Origin: Trichomonas vaginalis G3
Taxonomy: Eukaryota > Parabasalia > Trichomonadida > Trichomonadidae
Reading direction: 5' to 3'
DNA: 64,000 nucleotides
Assembly: GCF_026262505.1 (NCBI RefSeq)
Contig: NC_067204.1
Location: 14,898,522-14,962,521 of the forward strand
The translations under genes were made by a program, and so were the position numbers. Shown in pieces: positions 17,220 to 26,988 of the stretch (its first letter is position 1; the number at the start of each line of letters is the position of its first letter). A model generated the notes under the pieces. The model had not been told where the DNA came from and did no database searches. It worked only from the letters and a program-made list of their open reading frames with translations.

Positions 17220-19414
17220 TTAACCTTTTATCTTCACCGAGTTCATCCGAAGATTGAACGTTAAATGCTCGTAAGTAAAAAGGGTGTTGTATTTGTGTAC
17301 ATTTTCTTTCAGTACTTCCATTCTATGCAGAATATTTTCATCTGGTGTTGGAGTCTTTTGTATGTCGGCAAACATTTTTCGATATTCTTCTACTATGTCA
17401 GCCGAATTTTTTTTAGACTCTTGGAAATATTCCATATTCTCCGCATACTCTTGTTGAGGGTCAAGATTTTTCGGCTGTTCCAAATCTTCATCTAGTTCTG
17501 TGAAGTTAGTTTCCAAAGGAGTGACTTGTTCGTTTCCTTCAGGCTCTTCTAGCTGTTGTTGCTGAACTATTTCTTCCATGTCTGGTTGTATCTGAACTTC
17601 TTCCTGTGGAGTTTCTTGTACCTCATCTGCTGGCATTTCATATATTCCGAGACCGTTTTTAACAATTTCCCTATCTACGTCATCCGCATTCATAAGCTTT
17701 TGTTCTTTCGTTCCGTCTCTATTTTTTACGCGTTTCATGACGAAAGTTGAATTGTCATTTAGCTCTGACATCAAATATCTCGGAGTAAATTCATCCATGT
17801 CATTTGGATGATATGCTATTAAATCATATCCCTTAGCGAGCTTGTATTTTCCAGGTTTGAGATTATATCCGTTTTGGTGCTGAGCCATAAAGCTAAATAG
17901 GTTCGGGTCAGTATTTCCATCCTTGAACTTTCCAATAGCTTCTTTATATCTGTCACTAAAGTCAATACTATCTGGGAAACCACACTCTTCTTTAAGCATT
18001 TTTAAGAATTCTTGGTTTCCTTGTTCTCTACTTCTTTTATGTCCTTGCTCTGTTTGTGGTTGTTGTTGTGCAGGGTTTTGAACTGTTGGTTGCTGTGCTG
18101 GTTGTTGTGTTGGTTGTTGTGCTGGTTGTGGAGGTGGTTGTTGTGCTGGTTGTTGTGCATGCCTGTGTCTGTGTCCATGTGACGATGTAAATGTTCTAGG
18201 TAGTCCTGGTGCAGGTGCTTCTCTTGGAGGGTTTGGTGGTATATAAGTTCCACCAGCTGGCACATATGTTCCATCTGCAGCGTAATGTCCTACCTGACTT
18301 TTCGTTCTTAAGAAAGCATTTACTAGGTCTGTTTTGGTCTGTTGTAACTCTTTTTCTTGACTTTTCACAACAGTTGCTCTAACGGCGTCATAGGCACTTT
18401 GAACTGCCTGTCTCGTTGCTGCGTCTGTTATTTTCGTCATATTTTGTGCTACTTCTTTTAACTCTTTGTCGAAACCTTCAGACTTCAGTTTCTTTCCAGA
18501 TGAGAAATCGTTCACTTGTTTCACCTTACTATGAAGAGCTTCGAAGGCGTTCTTAAAGTCAGCATTTGTTAAAGCTTCATTTGAACTGTCTTCATCCGCT
18601 TGTATTTTTGTCCTTATTGACCCTATGAGTTGGGCTGCTTTAGCGTTGGCTTGGGCATCTAACCAGTCATTGTTAGCTTTTATATACTCTGCGCTTTTCA
18701 TTGCCTTTTGCATAGCCGCGTCGTTATTTTTACTTTCTTGTGCTAAGTTTTCATACTGTACGGTTTGGTTTTGCAACTGTAAAAGTTTTTCTGCCTTTAC
18801 ATTTGCTTCAACTTCCTTTTTATACTCATCGCTATCCATATATGTCTTCAGGGCTTTTTGTTTTATCTCTTCATCTTTCAGTACTTTATATCGAGTAGTA
18901 TGGTTTTTCAAATTTATGACATCTTGTTCCATTTTTGCTACTTCTGCTGCTTTTTCTGACACTTTTTTTGCATATTCCTCTGTACTTAGTTCTTTCAGTT
19001 GTTCTTCTTTCTTCTTTTTCTCTACGTTTAACTCATTGAGTTTCTTTGTGTGTCTGTCATATTCTAGTTTCTTTCGTTTTCACTTATTTGCTTCTGTATG
19101 TCTATGTTTGACTTTTTGACATCTGTTATTTGATTTTTGAGTGAACTCAAATTCATTTGACTTTGAGGGTTATATGCTGTTCCGTCTGCAGCTCCACCAT
19201 AGCCTGCCATTTTCGCTAAAAGTGCCGCTCTTAAACCTCCACTCTGTGCACCAACAACTCGGTTTAAAAGCATAGGATTGCTTGACATTTGTTGCAACAT
19301 AGTGGGGTCATTCAGCATTTGTTGTTGCAACTGTTGTTGTGGTGTCAGTTTTACTATTGGATGTTTCAATGCTCTCTTCCTCTTACGTATATTCTTACGT
19401 AGCTTACGTGGCAT
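17220..19414 (-). pseudogene. long coiled-coil, Q/P-rich virion-type protein with basic N-terminus (one frameshift)
   Basis: The start at 19414 gives a strongly basic N-terminus (MPRKLRKNIRKRKRALKH) followed by QQQLQQQ and PQSQMNLSSLKNQITD; a frame change near 19075 leads into the long frame 18962-17220. That part is Lys/Glu/Gln-rich coiled coil, then a low-complexity Q/P segment with QPAQQP repeats, then an acidic region. The basic N-terminus could bind DNA or capsid interior, as in viral core proteins (inference). With 16218-17219 it may have been one gene of over 1,000 codons. No similar gene is seen in B1 or B2 within the window. Confidence 0.5.
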
Positions 19415-19489
19415 TTTAAGTGAAGTTAAAAAGCGGTTTTTGACAGATGTTTATATGACACTTTCTCCAGTTTATAGGACCTCTCTCAT

Positions 19490-19780
19490 ATTCTATCTTG
19501 TCAAGACTTCTTCGTAAATGTTTTGTCAAGACTTCTTCGTAAATGTTTTGTTGAGATTTCTTCGTCAATGAGTGTAAATGACCCAAAAATATATTTTAGG
19601 GTAGAAGGTTAGATATAACCTCTTTTCTAACCTCTTTTCTACCCTCTTGAATTTTCATGAATTTCTTCGTAAAGACTTTGTTAAGACTTCTTCATCTAAT
19701 TTCTCATGAACTTTCTTGTCTATGTTTTGTTGAGATTTCTTCGTAAAGACTTTGTTGAGATTTCTTCGTAAATGACCCTA
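19490..19780. repeat. subterminal repeats, CTTCGTAAATGTTTTGTCAA family (orientation 1)
   Basis: Several copies of GACTTCTTCGTAAATGTTTT and close variants with AAAGACTTTGTTGAGATTTC, interspersed with one hairpin cassette (19590-19660). This non-coding end of element A carries the inverse of the repeats at 20065-20280, so the two tracts form inverted repeats around the cassettes. Confidence 0.75.
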
Positions 19781-20200
19781 GTAGTATATTTTTGGTGTAA
19801 ATTTCATGAAAATTCAAGAGGTGAAAAATTAGGTGAAAAAACAGGTTATATCTCACCTCTTCACCTAAAATATATTTTTGGTGTAAATTTCATGAAAATT
19901 CAAGAGGGTAGAAAAGAGGTTAGAAAAGAGGTTTATATCTAACCTTCTACCCTAAACATTATTTTTGGTGTAAATTTCATGAAAATTCAAGAGGGTAGAA
20001 AAGAGGTTAGAAAAGAGGTTATATCTAACCTTCTACCCTAAACATTATTTTTGGTGTAAATTTCATGAAGAAATCTCAACAAAGTCTTTACGAAGAAGTC
20101 TTGACAAAACATTTACGAAGAAGTCTTGACAAATTCAAGAGGGTAGAAAAGAGGTTAGAAAAGAGGTTATATCTAACCTTCTACCCTAAAATATATTTTT
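19590..20200. repeat. cluster of hairpin cassettes at element A right end
   Basis: At least five copies in both orientations. Cores are AGGTTAGATATAACCT (19606-19621), a mixed-type copy AGGTTATATCTCACCT (19843-19858), AGGTTTATATCTAACCT near 19930, and AGGTTATATCTAACCT at 20016-20031 and 20164-20179. Each is followed or preceded by TTTTGGTGTAAATTTCATGA or ATATATTTT. The mixed copy joins the two stem types, suggesting recombination between them. Confidence 0.75.
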
Positions 20201-20280
20201 GTCTGATTTTACGAAGAAGTCTTGACAAAACATTTTACGAAGAAGTCTTGACAAAACATTTACGAAGAAGTCTTGACAAA
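20065..20280. repeat. subterminal repeats (orientation 2)
   Basis: Repeated TTTACGAAGAAGTCTTGACA units running up to the terminal repeat. They are the reverse complement of the units at 19490-19780. They keep a spurious plus-strand frame open. Confidence 0.75.
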
Positions 20281-20310
20281 ACATGAAAACATATATAATT
20301 TGTGAAAAGC
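20274..20310. mobile_element. right terminal inverted repeat of element A (37 bp)
   Basis: The 37 bases ending ATTTGTGAAAAGC are the exact reverse complement of 35692-35728 next to the first gene of element B. Homology stops on both sides of the 37 bp. Outward from it the coding content changes from viral to host. This fixes the right end of element A at or within a base of 20310; a target duplication cannot be tested because the left end is outside the window. Confidence 0.75.
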
Positions 20311-20357
20311 TCCTGGAAGACCTCCGAATAAAAACTTCATTTATACTAAACATCTTC

Positions 20358-20394
20358 AGGGCTAGAAGGCACGAAGTGCCTGGAAGCCCCACTA

Positions 20395-20396
<2 letters not shown>
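20358..20396. repeat. 39-bp hairpin-bearing repeat, copy 1
   Basis: GGGCTAGAAGGCACGAAGTG leads a 39-bp block ending AAGCCCCACTACC; its inner GGCAC-GAA-GTGCC forms a hairpin. The inverted counterpart is 35525-35563, with a different but still paired hairpin (GGCGC-GTT-GCGCC). The two blocks bracket the whole host segment. Confidence 0.7.

Positions 20397-20429
<33 letters not shown>
20397..20429. repeat. 33-bp T homopolymer
   Basis: An uninterrupted run of 33 T directly after the 39-bp repeat. It could mark a retroposed A tail on the minus strand or be slippage; there is no coding sequence attached. Confidence 0.9.
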
Positions 20430-20433
<4 letters not shown>

Positions 20434-20823
20434 TCTTTCGGAGGCGCATTTTTATTAAAATTTTAGTGTATAGCTTGAAAATAAGGAGTTGAGATGATGA
20501 GCGATCATAAACATAGGCCTGATTCGCAAGTAATGGATCTTGGAGGGAAAAACTTTTCATTTATGTCAGATTTCTCAAAATTTTGTGACAACGAGACAAT
20601 AATGGAATCATATAATATCTCATATATTAAATTAACATTAAGATGATCGTAATTCAATTAAATGAAATGGTCTTAAAATACAATTATATTTTGCACGAGA
20701 GTATTTTTGATATCATAATTTGAAGAAATTTGTGAAATGTGAAAAAACAAATTTCAATGAATCTGATCACAATTGAATGCAATTTTTTTTGGTCAATCGG
20801 ATTTCATATAAATCGAAATGTTA
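20430..20823. other. AT-rich host intergenic region upstream of ABC pseudogene
   Basis: No gene is seen. The short plus-strand frame at 20739-20936 overlaps the pseudogene start in another frame and is not supported. No clear initiator element could be singled out. Confidence 0.5.
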
Positions 20824-23247
20824 ATGAGTTCATTGAAGGCACAAGTTATCGGAGTCTTATATCGACGCATTATTATTTATTGGAACTCCAAATTGTCCTT
20901 AATTGCAATATTTCTCTTTTCAATTTTGTTTGCTAGCAGCGCTTGTATTATTCCTAGTATCGTTAGTTCCGCAAATATATTAGATGAAGAGAGAAACCTT
21001 CAAATTTCGAATTTTGAACCAAATGATTTAACATTTGCAAGAATTTCTAATAAAAACTGCTCATTATGCGATACAATTCAGATGAATTTATCTAACAAAT
21101 TTTCATTCCTAATTAAAGAGCAGTTTAACACCACGCTTAAATTTTTAGACTTTGAATCTTTTGAAAAATTTGAAATTTATCTTCAGAGTATAGTAAAAAA
21201 TCCACAAAAGTACCTTAATATTCCAGCCGCATTTCAAATCGTTAATGATTCTAAGATTTACCCTCTAAATGGCAGACCGAACGGAAATTTTGAACTCAAA
21301 ATGGTTTTAAATCGAACTATTGGACTAGAAACAGAAGAATTTTTCAATAGAGCTCTACTAGAAATGGTTTTTGATGAATACGAGAATAAAGGAAATATCA
21401 CAGCAAAATTTTACTACACGGGATTTAGAGAATATTTAGAATCAAACAATCCACGTGCAAGATACGAATATTGGATAATGCTTACAACACCAATTGCAGT
21501 AATCATATTCTCAGTATATCTTTTAAATCATACTATTCAAGATATCAAAACGAATGCTCACTCATACATGATATCATGTGGTTTGTCAAAGCTCACTTAT
21601 TGGATTGGTAATTTCTTGATTGATTCTATCTTATTATTAATTTTTTCGATATCAATTTATATTCTTTACATATCATTTGGAGTTACATCGTTTAGAACAT
21701 ACTATATTCAAACATTCTTCCTTAATATATTATGCAATCTTTCCACTATTTTCTACACATACGTTTGGGCTTTTATTTTGAACAAACCATATGGTTCAAA
21801 TATTTTCGCAATTGTTAATATTCTTATGGCATTGATTTGTTTCTTTGTCAGGACATACCTAAAAGAAGATATAATTTTATTATATCATGTAATAGCATCA
21901 ACAATATGTCCTTTCATCAATTGGATTGAGACAATGTGTGGGTTCGTTTTAGCAATTATTGAATATCAAGATAGTCCTCCGAATCATGAAATTTTCAAAG
22001 GTAGAGAAATTCTATTTTTAACATTTATTATTTCCTTCACATTATATCCATCGATAATATATTTCATTGAAAAAATATGGAAAAGGATTAATAATGTGTC
22101 GAAAGATTTTTATTTATCTCATATGAATGATTTTCAAACAATTAAGGAAAGTATGTTAATCACAGAAGAAGTATTAGAGATGGAGAAAGATGTTTTATTG
22201 AATGAAGATAATTATTCAATCCGAATTCTTGATGTTTGTAAGATCTTCAAAGACAATGAAAAGAAACCTATTTATGCAGTTAATCAAGTCTCATTAGGAA
22301 TCAAGAATAATTCAGTCTTTGGTTTCTTAGGTGCTAACGGTGCAGGCAAGACAACACTTATTAAGATGATCTTGTAAGAAATTCCAGTCTCAAGTGGAAC
22401 AATCGAAATCAACGGACAAAACATCGAAACATCAGAAACAATCAATGTTTGTGTTTGTCCACAGTTTGATGATCATTTGACACCACAACTTACAGGTCGA
22501 CAGAACATGAAATTTTTCTGTTACTTGTTCAACAAACGAGGACAAGAAGCGGATCGTATTATCAATCGAATTATCGAAGTCTTAGATTATTCAGAACATG
22601 TTGACAAACGAATCCAAGACATGTCCGGCGGTAACCGACGAAAATGTTCAGCATCTATTCCATTCTTATCAAACTGTAACATCATATTACTTGATGAACC
22701 AACATCATCTCTAGATCCAATCGCGAGACATCATTTACATCAACTGATCAACATGAACAAAGTTGGTAAGACTATCATGTTATGCACACACTTGTTAGAT
22801 GAAGCAGAAAACTTATGTGATAATATTTCAATCATGGTTAATGGTTGCATATATGCATATGGTACACCACAGTATTTATCTAACAAATTTGGCAAAGAAT
22901 GGAAGATCGATATCATGTTGAATGATGATTTGATTTTAACATCACAAAAAGTCAAAAACTTTATTTGAAAGAATATTCCGAATGCAATCTTATCAGTTGA
23001 CAACAAGACTTCTTTGATATACACAGTATCGAATGAAGATTATTCTATTACTAAACTTTTCAACATTGTTCAACAAGGCAAGAACGAAAACATCGGTATC
23101 AAATTCTTCACATGTTCATGTTCTACACTTGACAAAGTTTTCATGGAAATAGTCATGAGATCTGAGCTCAAAAAACATGCAGCAATAGAGTCACACGAAA
23201 ATACTATAAGTATTGATGCGACTCAAACTTTAGATGATATATATTAA
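20824..23247 (+). pseudogene. ABCA-type transporter with two in-frame stops
   Basis: The start MSSLKAQVIG at 20824 matches MNSFKNHLIG of the intact paralogue at 26989, so I prefer it to the ATG at 20818. One reading frame covers the whole length, but TAA at 22375-22377 (Lys codon AAA in the paralogue) and TGA at 22966-22968 (AAA in the paralogue) interrupt it without any frameshift. It has an N-terminal membrane segment, an extracellular domain, about six further membrane segments (residues ~215-420), then a nucleotide-binding domain with GANGAGKT, SGGNRRK and IILLDEPTS. The first stop falls right after Walker A, so no functional ATPase is made unless stops are read through. It would be a half-size lipid-type exporter. 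Confidence 0.85.
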
Positions 23248-23378
23248 TTTTTGTTTGCTTTACTAAACATTTTTATAGAGTTAGTTAAATTGAGAAAAAT
23301 TACAACATTTTTATTTATTCAATAATATATAATATGAATATTTATATGTATTTGTTAACAAACAAATTCTATTTATTA

Positions 23379-25652
23379 CTAGTTTTCATCATCTGCAAAC
23401 ATACGATAAAGAACATTTTCGAGTTGTTCAACAATGATATTGAATGAACGCATTCGGAAAATGGGTAACTTTTGTTCAAGTTCTTCGAGTAGTTCGGTGA
23501 CATCATCACATATCGGGAACAATATATCTTCATCACGAATGGGACTGATAATGGCACCTTGAACATTAGTTTGCATCCATCGAAGTAAAACATCACGATA
23601 TCGTTTGTCACCATCTATGTAAAAGATTGGTGTCAATCGATATCCACAATGGAATTTGCGTCGTAATTCGTTAGGACTACCATCAAATAACAATTCACCA
23701 CTTCGCATAACGAAGATTCGATTCGTGAGACTTCTAGCTTCTTCAACTGAGTGAGAACTAACAATCGATGTGATGTTGTAACTAGAGATAGCTTTCCACA
23801 TCTCTTGTCGCATCGATGTGTCCATACCTGATGTCGGTTCATCAAGGATGACAAACTTAGGAGAACCAATGAATGCGATCGCAACACAAAGTTTTCGTTT
23901 GTTGCCACCACTCAGTTTCGATGACCGCATGTTATCCATACCCTCCAAATGGAATCTGCTCATGCACTCATCAACAACTTCACAAACACGTTCACAACAA
24001 ACACCTCTGATAGTAGCGAACAATTCAAGATGTTGATAAACACTCAGCTTGTCAAACAATATGTTGTCTTGATAACAAATTCCAAGATGATCTTGAAGTG
24101 CATTGAATCCAGATGGACATCGGATTACATATATTCGAAGAACTCCTTGATCACTACTGATACTTCCTGTCATAGCATTCAACAACGTACTCTTACCTGA
24201 TCCATTAGGACCAATCAAAACAACTGTATCTCCTTTATTAATATTAAATGAAACTTCTTTAAGAGCATGAATTGGTTTTGATCCTTTATACATCTTATCA
24301 ATCCCTGTTATCTCAATGAAACTATCTGATTCATTTTCAGCAAAAACATCCATCTTGAAATCGAATAATTTTTTCCAAACTGATAAATAGAAAATCTTGG
24401 AAAATCCAATTGGAGAAGCTCCATAAGTTCTCGGCATCAAAACATTCAATAAGAAGAAGATCACTGAATAACAAATTATTAAAACAACTGTGAATAGTAC
24501 TAAATACCAGGAGTTCTTCCATCTCGCCAATTTTGTCAAATTTTCAAATGTAAAAGGTATTTTATATACATGTGAAATCATAATGTTGTCCATAAACATA
24601 GTGAGCATCCATTGAGGGAAAATGATTAAAAATGGAGAGTATTCCAGTATATTATAATTGTTTGCGATTGATAGTTCATTGATCAAAGGTAAAATGTTCA
24701 AAAGTATAAAAATACAAAGGAAAAATATTTTGTATGCTGATGAAACTGATAAAGGAATTGCATTCAAGAAAAATACATAAAAATATATAACACAAAAGAA
24801 AAGAAAGATAAATGCAAAAAATATATTTGTCTGATAACGAACATATAATATTACAGATAGTAAGATAGATGTGAAAACAATAAAAACTGAATCAATGACT
24901 AAATGTGACAAGAAAATTGAAGATTCATGAAATCCAGAAATTTTCATTAACAAAAGTTGTCTTTTCTCTCGAATTTCCATCATTTGGAAAAATGATATCA
25001 TTAAAATAAACGTAATTCCAAAAGAAAACAATATTGAAATTTGGGAAAAATAATGATCAGTTGTTTTATACTCTTTTATGTAATCAACATCATAATTTAC
25101 TGTTATATTTGAATAAGCTTTGATTAACTCATAAACAAATGAGTTTAAGTATCCATCAAACATATTAATTTTGGGAGATGATTCTCTTGGAGAGGTTGAA
25201 AGATTTGTTGTAATTTGAAAGAAGTGTTTCGGTTTCTCTCTGATTCTAATGTTCAAAACATCCATTTGTCATAAACTTTGATTATAAGTTTTGCTATCAA
25301 GAATATTACTCAAATTTGAGTATTTTGCAAGGGTAGTCGTTAAATTTGTTTTTGGACATAATGTATACTTATTTATCATCTTATTATCTAATAATTTGGA
25401 AACAAATTCGGGAAATTTTTTGAAATGGCTAACGGGGTCTATCGAAGTATTATACTCATTGTCGGTACTAATTATGAAGCTAAGTGATATTAAACAAAAA
25501 CCAGCACAAAAGAAAATATAAAAGTTATTTTGGCGAAAGAGCATTCCAAACTGAATTTTAATGTAATGTTTTATAATATGGCGCTGTGGTAATCTAGATT
25601 TCAACGCTTGAGAGTTTTCTAGTAAAGGCTGATTTACGATTGTTGTTTCCAT
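23379..25652 (-). pseudogene. ABCA-type transporter with one in-frame stop
   Basis: The first ATG of the frame is at 25652 (METTIVNQPLLENSQALKSR). A single TGA at 25269-25271 interrupts an otherwise continuous frame. The N-terminal part has one membrane segment (NFYIFFCAGFCLISLSF), followed after the stop by several more and by a nucleotide-binding domain with GPNGSGKS, LSGGNKRK and VILDEPTSGMD and the H-loop region VSSHSVEEA. It is diverged from the two plus-strand ABC genes but of the same half-transporter type. It lies convergent with 20824-23247, with 131 bp between the stops. Confidence 0.82.
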
Positions 25653-25869
25653 TTTAATTTTTCTAACTTTTCTTTTCACATGTCGGAATTTGTTAATTCA
25701 TTGCATTTTTAAATATTTTAAACTTATTATTTTTCTCACAAGTGGCATTTGACGGCAAACTGTAGTTAAGTATTCAAAAATTGAGAAATAAAATTTTGCT
25801 AAATTTATCCACATTGCATTTGTATTCGAAAATATATATTTTGTTTTTCAGATTTTTACTCTCAATTTT

Positions 25870-26934
25870 TTAAGGGTGCACTAGGAGGATTACGGTTTTT
25901 TAATCCTCCTTTTTTTCTAAAAAAATCCTTGTACTTTTGGTACTTTCGAATTCCAAAAATATCATGAAAAATTAACATGAGCTTAAATACATCCTCAATG
26001 AGAGTGCATTCATATCATATATCTCATTATCCTTGAACTAAAACATATTTCAAAATTTTATTTAAATCTTCTTAATTTTCCCGATAAGCACCTTAATATG
26101 TTCTGCATATCTAATATAAATGAAATAAGTATGAATTCTAATCTAGAAAAACATCAAAATTTGATTTGTGATTGCTAATATTTTTCAATTTTAATTTTTT
26201 CGCACTTCTTTGCATTTTAAGCATGATAAACCAATACATTGTGAGAAATAGAATACATTTATGATATATTATATGCTTTCCTCTCATTTTTCAAATTTTT
26301 CATAATATTTATAAAGTGATTTTCCTTAACATTATGATGCATTTTATATTCCTTACTATTGTTGTTTTAATATATGATATTTAGAAGCTTTTTAATTTTT
26401 TTTAAGAATAATTCACAACACATTTAAGATATATCAAAAATAACACGAAATATATAATACTGATATCATTGAGAACTTATGTTATGATTTTTATGTTCTA
26501 ATTTCAATTTTTTAAGAATTTTTATCCTTGGAGTGCAGGACTTTGTTTTTTGGACCTCTTTTTCAACTCTTTGAAAAATGAGTTTTTTAAAAAATAAATA
26601 AGATAAATAGCAAGGGTATATGTGTACCAATGTATTGATGAGAAGAAAAAATACATTTATCGATCAAAAAATGCCGAAAATTTTTTCCTCAAGTTCAATT
26701 TTAAAAAGTTGATTTTTTCATGATTTTTTCAAACTCGGCCAATAATAAAAATTTGAAGCCCAAAGTTATATATGTAATGAGGGTTCCTTAATTAATTCTA
26801 TATCTTAAATCAAAATTAAAATATTTTATTACAATGAAGCGAAATATAGGGTTTTATTATTTTGGAGGATAAGAGAATTGATAGAGCTCTATGAATTTTT
26901 TGAGAACTTTCTAATCCTTGTAGTGCACCCTTAA
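25870..26934. mobile_element. 1.07-kb non-autonomous element with inverted ends (MITE-like)
   Basis: The left end TTAAGGGTGCACTAGGAGGA and the right end ATCCTTGTAGTGCACCCTTA are imperfect inverted repeats of about 22 bp. The interior is AT-rich without a reading frame above ~60 codons. A TTAA at each outer edge could be the target duplication of a piggyBac-type element, or TA that of a Tc1/mariner element with AGGGTGCACTA ends. It sits between divergent ABC genes. No transposase is present, so it needed one in trans. Confidence 0.6.
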
Positions 26935-26988
26935 TTGAAAGATTTTTTTTAATTATACCCCTTATATTTTGGTAATTAGGAGCCAACT

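Noticed and set aside
17265-17750. Plus-strand phenylalanine/tyrosine-rich frames that look like membrane proteins
   Set aside because: They are antisense to the Lys/Glu-rich coiled-coil gene 17220-19414; antisense of such codons gives Phe-rich false membrane segments.
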